A stretch of 64,000 bases of DNA from Gigaspora margarita (lineage: Eukaryota > Glomeromycota > Glomeromycetes > Diversisporales > Gigasporaceae). A program made the translations under genes and the position numbers. The stretch lies in NCBI GenBank assembly GCA_009809945.1, contig WTPW01000060.1, positions 754,520-818,519 on the forward strand, in the 5' to 3' direction. Of this stretch, positions 34,831-46,268 are shown one piece after another (positions within the stretch are counted from its first letter, which is position 1; each line of letters opens with the position of its first letter). The notes beneath the pieces were generated by a model. The model worked only from the letters and a program-made list of their open reading frames with translations, searched no databases and had not been told where the DNA came from.

Positions 34831-35771
34831 TTTGTTTTATTTTTTTTTGTTTTATTATTTTTTTTTTTGTTTTTCTCTTTTTTTTTTTATAACAATTACT
34901 ATTTGTACATGGGGTGTTTGAACACAGGGATGAATAAAACCAGCTAATATTCCAAAATTTTAATTATGAAATCTCTTTTTAGCTTCTAACAAAAAAAATT
35001 CATTGCGAAAATTTTGGTATAAACTATACTTCACCCCAATTCCAAATTTACTCTTACCCTAACTATAAGAAGGGCTTAATTTTTTGTTCGTAGAAATTGT
35101 TTTGATTTGCAGATTATACAAATTTGCAAATTACAGAATTAACAAAATTAATATCTGTATACCATATGTGTATAATTAGTAAAAATCTTTTTTTATTTAT
35201 TTTTTAAATTTTTTTTTATTTTGGCACTTTACAAAAATACCAACCTAATTTCTTTGGCATTTGCAAGAAAACTAACAACTTTTTAGCACTTTGTAGAAAC
35301 ACTAATTTGGCTTTGCAAGCTAACTTAGACTTTTGATACTTTGCAAGAACACAACTATTTTTTTGCAATTTCTAAATTTTCAAGAACATTTCTTTAAAAA
35401 AATGGTTTTAGTTAAATGCAAATTTTTGCAAGTTTTTGCAAAGTTTTGCTATATTTACTTTTTCGGTTGATACTTTTTGTTTTTGTTTTTTTTAAATTTT
35501 TTTTATTAATTTATTTTATTTTGGCATTTTGTGAGAACACAACTCTTACTTCCTGGCACTTTGCAAGAAAACCAATTTAGACTTTTTTAGCATTTTGCAA
35601 ACATTAATCTGGCTTTTGGCAATTTTTGAATTTTCAAAGAAATGGAGATTTGGGACTTCCTATATATATATTTTTTTATTTAGTTTGCTTATATTTTTTG
35701 TTTTTTTTTAGTTGTTTTTTTTTACTTATTTTTTAATTTTTATTTTATATTTCTGACTTCTTCAGTACTTT

Positions 35772-36700
35772 AGGACCCTAGACATCTAGTATAGAGGTCA
35801 TACTTGAAATTTTTTAGCAAAAACATCTAAAATTTAAGAAGCAAAAAACAGTTTTTGACAATTACCTTGGCATATAATAGTCCAATTTGAATAAACTTTT
35901 TTTAAAAATGAAGCACTCAGTGAGGCGCATCTAACAAAAAAAAGTTTATTCAATTCTGATTACTGGATTAGAAGTTATTAAAGTAAATAGATTTTGTTAC
36001 TTTTAGCAGATTAGTAGAGTTCTGAACCGGTTTATAGTAAACTGGGTCATCTGTGCCAAAACGGGTGACCCGGATCACTATTTGAAACCTGGTTGGTATG
36101 TTAATTCATTTTGAATAATTCATTCTGTATATTAAATCATGTCATTTCATTTAATAGCAAAGCCTATTTTGTTGCTATTTGACTTGAAACTTTACTTTAA
36201 AGATTGACTGAGAGTATATGATTTATTAATATTTGCCTTAACAAGAACGAATACCTTCACAGGGATGATTTTGTTGATTCACCTTATTGATAATAGATAT
36301 GGATATTTGCAAATTCACAAAGTTTGAGTACATGATTTTATTTAATTTTGCTTTATCTCTACTATCTACAGATAGATTACTGATTTTTAACTTTTAAAAC
36401 AGCGACTTGTCAAATTTCGAGTGTTTGTTTAAGATATTCACGAATTTATATTATCGTGATTATTATTCTTGTTTTTTCTTTTCATTTTCACTTTATCAAT
36501 AAATGACAATCATTCGTTGAACTGACAGGAATCAATAAATGACGCATAATATATATAAAACCCATTTTCATTTGGTTCACCCGATTTTAATTCACATGGG
36601 TGACCTGGGTAAAGAAATTGCATCCGGTTCGGACCTCTACAAATTAGATCAAAATTGGCCAAAATTCAGTTATGACCTATAGAGAGATGTCCGGGGTCCT
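35772..36700. mobile_element. AGGACCC-family TIR element with nested hAT-type element
   Basis: AGGACCCTAGACATC and, inverted, AGGACCCCGGACATC. Perfect 8-bp duplication AGTACTTT (35764-35771, 36701-36708). Arms extend through TAGAGGTCATAC and the GGCCAAAATT region. Best-bounded member of this family together with 15762-16227. Confidence 0.85.
36015..36639. mobile_element. hAT-type element with GGGTGACCC motif
   Basis: TAGAGTTCTGAACCGG and CCGGTTCGGACCTCTA are inverted ends. Flanks CAGATTAG (36007-36014) and CAAATTAG (36640-36647), 7 of 8. Subterminal ACTGGGTCATCTG, GGGTGACCCGG, GGGTGACCTGGG repeats. No ORF. Confidence 0.85.
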
Positions 36701-36984
36701 AGTACTTTGCAAGAAAACAATCTGACTTTTTTAGCACTTTACAAGAATACCAACTTTAAAAACACCAACTCTCACTTCTCTGCCACTTTGTAAGAACAAA
36801 CTAGATTTTTTTTTTTGTAATTTTAAGAACACCAATACTTCTAAGAAATAGGGTTTTTTATTTTTTTACTTCTTTACTATTTTTAGAAAGTATTTAAAAA
36901 AAAGAAAGAGCGAAATAAAAGTGATAGCAAAACAAAAAAAATAGCCAAAGTGAAATTATAGTTAAAACAAAAAAGTGAAATAAT

Positions 36985-37790
36985 AGCTAACTGCAGAGTG
37001 AGCGAAAATAAGCATATAAAGCTAATTTTTTATGGAATTATATATGACAAAGTGTGCAAGTATTTTAAAATATTATATAATATAAAAATAATACTTTTTT
37101 CATTTTCATTTTTTTCGCTTTTTTTTTTGGTTTCATTTTTTTTGTTGTTTTTTTTTATTTTTTTTTGTATACTAATATATTACTTATTTTTAGTAATAAC
37201 TATCAAATTCTCATGATTTGATAATTTGAATAAAATACCTTTCCTCATAGCAGAAACTTTGATTTAAAAAAAAAATAACTATTAATTTTGTTAGTAATTT
37301 ATTGCTATGTAGTTATATTAAAAAAAAGATAATATATAATAAAATATATAATATATATATATTTTTTCCTTTATTTCTAATTCCGAAAAATGTACTCCAC
37401 TAATTGTTTATATATAGAGCACAGTTACTAAGGCTTCTACTTGGTGTTAGAGCATAGCTTTAAACTACTACTACTACTTATTAAAACCCAACTATTGTAC
37501 ATTTTTTAGGAGTCTTTATAGTCAGTTTGTTCAGTTAGCACTGGCAATAGCAGATCCATATAGGGTGCATTCATCAATTAATGTCCCGGGTTCATATTTT
37601 TTCATGATGTTTCAGTTCTACCTATTTTCATATAAATGTATCCTTGCTTTATCACTTATATATTAGAAGTTGCACTAGCAGCTTGACTCATATGAAGACT
37701 CTTACTGTTGTTATAGCACAGAGACTACTGGTTCTATCGTCATGCTCCAGACACTGCAACTAATATACTATTACATGATCCTTATAGCCA
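36985..37790. other. AT-rich spacer, no gene
   Basis: Poly-T-rich 37080-37170. The hydrophobic ORF there is only T-rich sequence. 37480-37790 is of more mixed composition but has no ORF or match I recognise. Confidence 0.4.
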
Positions 37791-37794
37791 TATG

Positions 37795-38254
37795 CATCAT
37801 TGAATTTATAGTACTGAAATTTTTTGAAAGATCTTGCGAACATACGAAATCTTTCGAAAGACCTTGCATATCGCAATATATTTCAAAATATTTTGCAATA
37901 TATTTCGAAATATTTCAGGTTTCGAAATATTTCGAAAAAGTTTCGAAATAATTTGAAAGTGGATTTGAAATATTTTTCAAAATATTTTGGATCAAAATAA
38001 TTTGAAATAATTTCAAAATATTTTAGATCTGTGAAACCAAGCTAGATTAGTAGATCTTTAACCTGGATTATACCAAGGATGCATTTGACTATATTTTCGA
38101 TATATTCGAAATATTGTATGATCTATTAAAATTAATTTACAAATTTTGTATTACAAGATCAGATTAGATCTTTTGTTTATAAATTGGATATTCTATATTG
38201 TTTTTTTCATTTCGTTTTGTTTTTTTTTTCTTTTGCTTTGTTTTTTTTCCTTTC
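37795..38254. repeat. TTTCGAAATATTTCGAAA-rich repeat, copy 2
   Basis: Homologous to 34510-34830. Dense TTTCGAAA/GAAATATTTCGAAA motifs, then T-rich to the gap edge. Together with 39330-39660 it may be one hAT-style element split by the gap (its own short motif at both ends), but termini are not proven. Confidence 0.6.
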
Positions 38255-39046
38255 NNNNNNNNNNNNNNNNNNNNNNNNNNNNNNNNNNNNNNNNNNNNNN
38301 NNNNNNNNNNNNNNNNNNNNNNNNNNNNNNNNNNNNNNNNNNNNNNNNNNNNNNNNNNNNNNNNNNNNNNNNNNNNNNNNNNNNNNNNNNNNNNNNNNNN
38401 NNNNNNNNNNNNNNNNNNNNNNNNNNNNNNNNNNNNNNNNNNNNNNNNNNNNNNNNNNNNNNNNNNNNNNNNNNNNNNNNNNNNNNNNNNNNNNNNNNNN
38501 NNNNNNNNNNNNNNNNNNNNNNNNNNNNNNNNNNNNNNNNNNNNNNNNNNNNNNNNNNNNNNNNNNNNNNNNNNNNNNNNNNNNNNNNNNNNNNNNNNNN
38601 NNNNNNNNNNNNNNNNNNNNNNNNNNNNNNNNNNNNNNNNNNNNNNNNNNNNNNNNNNNNNNNNNNNNNNNNNNNNNNNNNNNNNNNNNNNNNNNNNNNN
38701 NNNNNNNNNNNNNNNNNNNNNNNNNNNNNNNNNNNNNNNNNNNNNNNNNNNNNNNNNNNNNNNNNNNNNNNNNNNNNNNNNNNNNNNNNNNNNNNNNNNN
38801 NNNNNNNNNNNNNNNNNNNNNNNNNNNNNNNNNNNNNNNNNNNNNNNNNNNNNNNNNNNNNNNNNNNNNNNNNNNNNNNNNNNNNNNNNNNNNNNNNNNN
38901 NNNNNNNNNNNNNNNNNNNNNNNNNNNNNNNNNNNNNNNNNNNNNNNNNNNNNNNNNNNNNNNNNNNNNNNNNNNNNNNNNNNNNNNNNNNNNNNNNNNN
39001 NNNNNNNNNNNNNNNNNNNNNNNNNNNNNNNNNNNNNNNNNNNNNN
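38255..39046. other. Assembly gap (792 N)
   Basis: Run of N after a T-rich tract. ORFs spanning it are artefacts. Confidence 0.99.
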
Positions 39047-39660
39047 ATATAATATTATGTATAATAATAAATAAAAAAATATAAAATTTTATATTAAATT
39101 GTGAAGCAATATGAAAACCTGCGAAAACCTGTAAGGGGAGTGACAAAAATCAGGTGATTTTTTAGGGGGGAGGGGGTAAAAAAAGTTGAAATTACATATA
39201 AGAACCTGACTATATATATATTAAAGAAGAGGGAGGGGGAGTAGACCTCTGATAAAAAATAATCAGGTGATTAATGACATGGCCCTAAAAGTGTTCAAAA
39301 ATTTGCAAAAGTGTGATTATGTGAATATGTATATCGTTTATTTATTTTTTTTAAAAAATTTTAAAAATTTTGCAAAATATTGTGAAATATTGCGATAGTA
39401 TGCAAAATATTGCTTACTGCGACCCCGAAAGGGGATTATTAGGTACAGGTTGCATTGTTTTTATTTGCTCTATTTCACAATATTTTGCAATATATTTTGA
39501 AATATTTTGAAATATTTTGAAATTTCTTTTGAAATATTTCAAAAGAAATGCATACCATAATCTTTCAAAAGATTTTGATTCTTTCAAAAGATTTTGCATC
39601 AATCGTAATTCTTGCAAAAGATTTTGGCATGCAATTTCTTTCATATATTTATTTTGCTAA
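39047..39660. repeat. GAAATATTTTGAAA repeat, copy 3, with MITE insertion
   Basis: Matches 44240-44560 and, inverted, 44820-45230 (blocks such as GCAAAATATTGTGAAATATT and AATCTTTCAAAAGATTTTG). A Harbinger-like MITE (39135-39285) sits within it. 41690-41750 is a related unoccupied copy. Confidence 0.7.
39135..39285. mobile_element. Harbinger-like MITE (151 bp)
   Basis: GGGGAGTGACAAAAATCAGG at the left and AGGTGATTAATGACATGGCCC at the right, TAA on both sides (39132-39134, 39286-39288). Near-identical in inverted orientation to 46393-46545. Confidence 0.85.
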
Positions 39661-39699
39661 TGTGGCTAAGTTATTAACTTTGGTTATTCCAAATCGAGT

Positions 39700-39800
39700 T
39701 CTAACTCAAATTCAATTTTGTTTTTAAACGAACTTGAACTAGCAATCTTCGATTAGAAATCTTAGAAGCTTAACCACTAAGCTATCAACCCTAAGGTCAT
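39700..39800 (-). repeat. tRNA-like SINE head, third copy
   Basis: Minus strand shows GATAGCTTAGTGGTTAAGC (A-box-like) and, about 40 bases later, GCTAGTTCAAGTTCG (B-box-like). Same layout as the heads at 53397 and 53463. The body downstream is not recognisable. Confidence 0.5.
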
Positions 39801-40004
39801 AAAATATGTAATATTGAATAAAAATATATATTTAATTTAAAATATAATACAAAAATATCAGAACTCTTTTCAACAGTCTCTTGTATCAAAAATTTCAAAA
39901 AGCTAACCTACGAAAACTCTATAGTTAATATAACTAACATACAACAAAATTCCACTAGAAGCAGCTGGAACTCAAGACTAATTTCGTATACTTGGTTGTA
40001 ACTA

Positions 40005-40090
40005 AGATAGAGATAAAAAAGACTTGAACCCTTATGAGAGAAGTCTCTTAGCAGAGGACTTTAGTATTACTAAGCAAAGAAGTAATAGAT
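40005..40090 (-). repeat. Possible tRNA-derived sequence
   Basis: Minus strand: TTGCTTAGTAATAC, then CTCTGCTAAGAG (anticodon-arm-like), then AAGGGTTCAAGTCTT (B-box-like) and a T run. It lacks an obvious acceptor stem, so a functional tRNA is unlikely. A SINE head or tRNA relic is more probable. Confidence 0.35.
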
Positions 40091-40099
40091 ATAAAAACC

Positions 40100-40915
40100 T
40101 AGAGCTTTGTCAAGTTTTATAGATATAAATGCAGAGATAAAATCTTGGCTAGTTTTGTTACTCTGTATAGTGTAACTCTTTCAAGTCTTTTTATTTGGTA
40201 CATCTTCCTTGCTCCTTTGGTCTTTTGAAATTTCAACAAAGTGGGCATTTTAATTTATCCCTTCCAAAAGATCAGCAATATTTACATTGACCAAATTGAG
40301 AATATGGCTACCATATTGAAATTAAGTCATGAGTACATTTTGGCTCTTGCGAAATAAACAATAAATGACACATGAGTATTATGGAGATATTATAAAATAA
40401 TATTTCTTTCTAGAATGTTCTTTTAGCTATAGTTTATTTTTTATTTCATTTTTATGTATATATATTACTTTGACGGAGCGTTTCTCTGTGCAGTAGTATA
40501 TAATTTTTTAACATTTTTATGTCTTAAATCTTAGGACTTAAGACCCTATAGGCATTTATATCAATTATCATTTTCTTTTGCCCTTTTCTTCTTTCTTTTA
40601 TTTAATTTTCTATTCACTTTGGTTTTTCATTTAGGTAGTTTAGGTTTTTTCCTATTTATTATTCCTTATATTTTCTATATTTGGTTTTTTTTCTGTAGAA
40701 TTCTTCTGCTTGAAAAGCTAAGAGAAGAGGTTTAAAAGTAGGCAGTCTGATATAGCCCCTAGCTAAACAATTGTAAGGCTAGTACAGCAGGTCATATTTG
40801 ATTTTTCTAGAGAAAATAGAGTGATATTGGACTTAAATAAAAATTTATAGTACAAATTTGTATATCAAAAATATAATAAAGCTTTGGCCAAAGTTCAAAA
40901 CAAAAAAAAAAAAAA
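40100..40915. other. Spacer, nothing recognised
   Basis: AT-rich, several short chance ORFs, no repeat boundary or gene I can support. Confidence 0.4.
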
Positions 40916-41009
40916 TTAAAATCTAATGTATATCAGTCAACCAATTTGTCACACTATTTATAACTGAGTTTTTTTTTTTTTTAAATATTAAAGGTAAGAC
41001 CTATAACTG

Positions 41010-41650
41010 AGTTTTTTGTTATATATAAATTTATAAAAATATATAAAATTACTATAAGCTTTGATTTTATGATGTTTCTTCCCCTACATATTAACTTAAA
41101 ATTAAATTTTTTGGGAATATAGAACAAGGGGAGAAGAAAATATTGAGCTTAAAAATCAGATTAAAATTTTGTTGATTTTGCACAAAATGAAAATGTAACT
41201 TCACCAAAAACAAATATTTACTAATTTTAAAATGAGAAGCATATGTAAAAACATGCTCTGAACAACTTTACTTAGGTGACGAAAGTAGGTTACCTTGTAA
41301 GAAAAGTGGTTTATCTACTAGATAAACCACTTTTTTTACAAGATAACCTACTTTTGTCATCTAAGTAAAGTTGTTCAGAGCATGTTTTTACATATGCTTC
41401 TCATCTTAAAATCAGTAAATATTTGTTTTTGGTGAAGTTATATTTTTGTTTTGTGCAAAATCAGCAAAATTTTAATCTGATTTTTAAGCTTAATATTTTC
41501 TTCTCCTTTTGTTCTATATTCTCAAAAAATTTAATTTTAAGTTAATATATAAGGGAAAAAACATCATGAAATCAAAGTTTATAGTAATTTTATATGTTTT
41601 TTTTATAAATTTTATATGTAAAAAATTTTTATATGACATATTGGATAACT
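41010..41650. mobile_element. Compact fold-back element (~310-bp arms)
   Basis: Almost perfect palindrome centred near 41325: GATAAACCACTTTT at the centre, then AACCTACTTTTGTCATCTAA, GTAAAGTTGTTCAGAGCATG, CTTCTCATCTTAAAATCAG and so on in both arms. Only a few mismatches. Intact relative of the split copy at 10070-12690. No coding sequence. Confidence 0.85.
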
Positions 41651-42502
41651 GATATAATAAATAAAAAAATATAAAATTTTATATTAAATTGTGAAATCTT
41701 GCAAAAACCTGTAAAAACGTTCAAAAATTTGCAAAAGCATAATTATATAAATTAGAGGTTTTAGTGGGTTAGGTTGGGTCAGCTTTGGGCCTGACTCGGG
41801 TTAGACCCACTTGGGTCAAAACTAGAGCTACAGATATTAGAATATCAATGAACATATACTATGACATTTGATGTGACGTATGTAAAGCTGCAAACATATA
41901 AAATCTTGAGGGGTTGCTACCCTTAGCACAACTACTATAGCATACAGCACATTTTGCCATATAAGTAGAAGTGCCGCATGCCGTATAAATGCCGTAAGTA
42001 GTATAAATGCCGTATGCCATATAAAATACTGTATGCCGTGTAAATGCTGTATGCCGTATAAATAACTACATAAGTAGAACTTTTGACCCGGGTCAATCAA
42101 GTTTTTACGGCAATTTATTTTGCTTTACGGAGGGAGAAAATCCTTATGAACCATGGTTTTCTACTGGCGATACCATTTGATGTTGTTTAAATTTTAAAAT
42201 AATACTTCTATACTAAAAATGTATAAACCTAGGTAGTTATTGACAAGCTTTTTAGTTTTTCCGTTTTATAATATGCAAATCACAGTATATAGTTTAAGGC
42301 ATTGCATTCCAAAATTTAGAAGGCATTTTATATCCTTGTATTGGACTGAGGTCACAAAGTGGAAAGTTATAAAGTGTATTTTTGTTTGATTTGTAATTTA
42401 ATACTGTAATTCTTATTAAAATAGCAACTACTACAGTACTAGTAATGATATGGATAATATTATTGAAAAATAAGTTGATCGCTGCATTTAATATGTGGAT
42501 TA

Positions 42503-42670
42503 ATACGATGAATATATATACACTTGAAGATTTAGAAAATTCATTAAAAATCAAACAAGATACTGCTGCTCTTAAATTTCAAAAATGCAATTATTGATCT
42601 AACGAAATTGATTGATATTGAACCAAACAACAAATTTGTACTAAGATATCGATACTTCAATAAATACATT
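42503..42670 (+). pseudogene. TPR-repeat fragment
   Basis: Two frames give LEDLENSLKIKQDTAALKFQ and, after a shift, IIDLTKLIDIEPNNKFVLRY. Both match the repeating style of tetratricopeptide repeats (DLxKxLxIxPxNxxALxxR). Only about one and a half repeats survive, with stops on both sides, so it is debris captured in the element rather than a gene. Confidence 0.5.
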
Positions 42671-42677
42671 TTAAATA

Positions 42678-42833
42678 GATGAAACACTTATTGGAGGCTC
42701 AAATCTTAACAAACATGAAGATAAAAAGATTCCAGGATGTCAAGGTCGTAGTACAGTTGATAAAACTTCAGTCTTTAGAGCATTACAAAGTAATGGTTAC
42801 TTAATTGCCCAAGATTCCCTGATATTAAAATAA
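42678..42833 (+). pseudogene. ISXO2/IS1595-like transposase fragment
   Basis: Fifty-one codons starting DETLIGGSNLNKHEDKK, then CQGRSTVDKTSVFRALQ and GYLIAQ. DETxIGG at the start and the GR-TxDK-xVF pattern are the signature I associate with the ISXO2-like DDE domain (IS1595/Merlin group). It follows the TPR debris by eight bases. No start codon and no third catalytic motif were found. Identification rests on motif memory. Confidence 0.5.
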
Positions 42834-43744
42834 AAGCTTTAGTGCTAATAATAGAGAAGATATTAAAAAAGATGTAACTTTAGCAACACTTTAACAAATA
42901 AATTTAACTTAGACAACACCAAGTGTCTCGACTTCTTCTTTATGGACTTTACAAATATTCAAACATTGTTATAGCAACAATATTCACAACTTTTTGTGCC
43001 TTTAAATAAAGTTAGCCAACATTAAATTTTGCATACATAATAATAATACTTAAAAAATGTCGTATACATACTACCAAGAGATGAAATTGCACTATAATAA
43101 TGTTTTCGATCATTTATTGATCCTACGCTCCTTTCTAAATCACTAAATGATATCGTTAACTTCAAACAAAACCAACGTGAATACTAAAAAGTTTTTTTTT
43201 ATTAATAAAAAAAAATAAATAAATAAAAATAAAATTGCTCCGTTAACATAAAAAATAAATAATGGCGAGTTTTATCTGGGATTTGCAACGTAAAAGCTAT
43301 TCAGTTTTGGCTAATCAGCACCTGATTTTTTTTAGTGAAACGACAACGGCATAAAACACCAATAACGGCATACAATACCAATTACTACATACTATACCTA
43401 TTACGACACTTATGGCTTACTACTTTATTGCTATATACAGCATAACGGCAACATGGCCTAAAGGTAGTATGGCCTTTACGTTATAGCCGTAGCGCTGTAT
43501 ATAGTTACTACTCTAAGAAATGTTTGCAGCTTTAAACGTATGTGACGTGATGTTTAATATAATTATATATAAATTTTATATAACGTAAAGAGTGATGTAC
43601 TACCTTGGACCTTCTAAATGTCTGCAGCTCTAGTCAAAACCCAACCCAAATCTGATCTGCCTCGTGTAAAACTGACCCGGATCTGACCCGCCTTAGGTCA
43701 AACCTAACTGAGGTCTAATCCAACCCAACCCGCGTTGATCCCAA

Positions 43745-44095
43745 GTCAATAATAGTTGCTACATAGTAAAATCTAATTTTACTATATAAACTGATAATGC
43801 CACTTAAGTAAACTTGTTTGAAAGATTAAAATGCATATATACTAAAATTTTCATCCAAATTGAAGAAATTTTATTATTTGATTTTTAATTTTTATATTCA
43901 ACAAAAAAATTAGAATCTTTTTAAAAAATATGTTCGACAAATGTAAAAATTAAAAGTCAAATAATAAAAAGTTCTCCGATTTGAATAAAAATATTAGAGT
44001 ATATGCATTTTATTCTTCCAAACAAGTTTACTTAAGCAGATTTTATCAATTTATATAATAATATTTTAATATTACTATGTAGAAACTACTCGCAA
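43745..44095. repeat. Palindromic module, copy in an hAT-type element
   Basis: AATAGTTGCTACATAGTAAA at one end, ACTATGTAGAAACTACTCG at the other. Arms have ACTTAAGTAAACTTGTTTG and TTATTATTTGATTTTTAATT. Homologous to 23240-23605 and 55900-56265. Confidence 0.8.
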
Positions 44096-44245
44096 TCATT
44101 GTATATAATCTGACTAAGATCTGATCTGACCCAGATTTTCTCTGACCTGGGTCTGACTCGACTTACATTTGATCTGACCTGATCTGACCTGGGTTGGATC
44201 AGACCTGTATTGGGTTGGGTCAGATTCAATCCAGCTAAGACCCTA

Positions 44246-44560
44246 ATGTGAATATGTATATTATTTATTTATTTTTTTAAAAAATTTTAAAATTTTGTAC
44301 AATATTGTGAAATATTGCAATAATATACAAAATATTATCTCTTGTAATACCAGAAGAGAATAATTATATACAAAGTTGTATTTGTTTATTTGCCCTATTT
44401 CACAATATTTTTGCAATATATTTGAAATAGTTTGAAAGACTTTTGATTTCAAAATATTTCAAAATTTTCAAAATATTTCACATTGATCACAATTCTTTCA
44501 AAAGATTTTAGTATGCAATTTCTTTTAAAAAATTTCATATATTTATTTTGATGATATAGT
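44246..44560. repeat. GAAATATTTTGAAA repeat, copy 4
   Basis: Continues the sequence interrupted by the 41753-44245 insertion and matches 39310-39660. Confidence 0.65.
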
Positions 44561-44819
44561 TTAAGTTTACAACTATAGCTTTATTATAGCAAGTTGGGTC
44601 TAAACCAGAAAAATAGTTTCAAAGTTATATATAAGGGTGACTGAAAATCTACTTCTACTTTACTAAATAATGGGCCAGAAAATGTAACTTATTATTTAAG
44701 TATAATATTGTAATATAGTTTTGAAACAATTTTCTTGATCATATGTTATCATTCTACATAACTAATTTATTATAATACTTCTAATATGCATTTTTAACCA
44801 ATAGAGGTGAATTTGTTTA

Positions 44820-45235
44820 TAATACTATTAGCAAAATAAATATATTAAATCTTTTGAAAGAAATTGTATGCCAAAATCTTTCAAAGAAATTGTGATCGAT
44901 ACGAAATATTTCAAAAATTTTAAAATATTTCGAAATATTTCGAATCAAAATTCTTTTGAAATATTTTGAAATATATTGTAAAATATTGCGAAATAGGCCA
45001 AATAAAAAAATGCAACCCTGTATCTAATTATTTCTCTCCAGGGTCACAAAAGGTAATATTTCATATATTATTGCAATATTTTACAATATTTCGCAAAATT
45101 TCAAAATTTTTAAAAAAATAAATAAATGATATACATATTCACATAATCATAATTTTGCAAATTTTTGAATGTTTTTACAGAATTTCACAAAATTTTGCAA
45201 TTTAATATAAATATATATATTTTTTTTGGAATTTG
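44820..45235. repeat. GAAATATTTTGAAA repeat, copy 5, inverted
   Basis: Reverse complement of 44240-44560 and 39300-39660 (AATCTTTTGAAAGAAATTG, ATGATATACATATTCACATA). Confidence 0.65.
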
Positions 45236-45239
45236 ATGA

Positions 45240-46260
45240 TCATGTCACGTTTTAATGCTTTATTGATAATAACTTTTTAAAAAAAATTTTTTACATCCAT
45301 CACTATTCCTTAAACCATATTTCAGGCAAATTTGCCTAGAATTTTTAGACATATTTACAATTTTTTAAATAAAATCAAAGTTTATTAAGAATATGGAGTA
45401 TACTTTATTTATAGAATATTTCTTTAAAATATATTTTATAAACTTTATTATAAAAATTTTTTAAAATTATTAATAAATTTTAAAGTAATGAAAGTTTGAA
45501 GTTTTTAATTTAAAAATTTTTACTATAAAGCTTTTCTTTAGATTTTCTTAAATTTTATATGTTGCCATCTATAAAAAAAATTTTACTTTTAACTAAAGTT
45601 CTAACTTTATAAGTAAATCACAAAAGTTGCAATAATTAAAGTTGTAATCCTTTTTATAAACTATAATATTATATTAGAACAGGGAGCTAGAGCTAATATT
45701 TATAAAGTTCACCAAGAATATATAAATAATTTTTTTGTCTAATAAATTTTTTAAAATTTGTCTATTTTTAGCTTATAAGCAACTTAAACTTTTTTCTTAT
45801 AATATAAAATTAAATACTACTATAATATAATTCTTATTTTTAAATATTATCAAAAAAAATTTTAATTAAATATTTTAAGTTTTAAAAAATATATGCAGTA
45901 TATGTATAAAATAAATATAATAAATAAAGTGCGATTTTTTTTATTATAAATTTTATATACTTTTAGCATCATTATAAATTTAAATACTGAAATATAGGAG
46001 TCAAGTTAAACTATATAGTATGTGGATTATTTTTAAAATTGATTGGTTGAACTCGATTGTGAATCTGTACATTTACAATTTAGGGATATTTATTAATTAA
46101 ATTTTGTTATACAAATTATCAATTAATTAAATTTTTGGCTTAAGCTATATAACTGTCTGAATTGTCTGACAGATATAAATAGCTCTGTCTGAGTTTCGTC
46201 CAAGTTCGGTCTGGTCTGGTCTAAGTCTGGGTTCAGTTCGAATGACAATACTGCCATAAG
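45240..46260. other. AT-rich spacer
   Basis: Nothing coding. Near 46150-46240 a patch of GTCTGGTCTGGTCTAAGTCTG-type repeats adjoins the next element. Confidence 0.45.
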
Positions 46261-46268
46261 TATCTGAC

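Larger units (their letters stand above)
35150..36980. repeat. Dispersed TTGGCACTTTGCAAGAAAACC repeats
   Basis: Degenerate copies of GGCACTTTGCAAGAA-type units at 35221, 35285, 35525, 35555, 36704, 36740 and 36780, spaced about 40-60 bp. The 35772-36700 element was inserted into this array. Confidence 0.55.
41823..43632. mobile_element. Nested hAT-type element with TGCCGTATAAA motif
   Basis: TAGAGCTACAGATATTAGAA and its inverse ending GCAGCTCTA, bounded by a perfect 8-bp duplication GTCAAAAC (41815-41822, 43633-43640). Tandem TGCCGTATAAA variants at 41970-42065 and AACGGCATA variants at 43345-43510. Holds decayed coding debris (42503-42833). Confidence 0.9.
41753..44245. mobile_element. hAT-type element with GACCCGGGTC motif, host for another hAT
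   Basis: TAGAGGTTTTAGTGGGTT and, inverted, TAGGGTCTTAGCTGGATT. Flanks ATATAAAT (41745-41752) and ATGTGAAT (44246-44253), 6 of 8 with only transitions. The unoccupied homologue at 39310-39340 reads through ATGTGAAT, confirming the insertion point. Subterminal zones are full of TGACCYGGGTC variants. It contains the hAT-type element 41823-43632 and the palindromic module 43745-44095. Confidence 0.8.

Noticed and set aside
38146-39146. 300-residue ORFs over 38.1-39.1 kb
   Set aside because: They span the 792-base gap; the few real residues are T-rich noise.
40005-40090. Functional tRNA-Ser gene
   Set aside because: A GCT anticodon-like loop and B box can be seen, but no paired acceptor stem; kept only as a tRNA-derived repeat.
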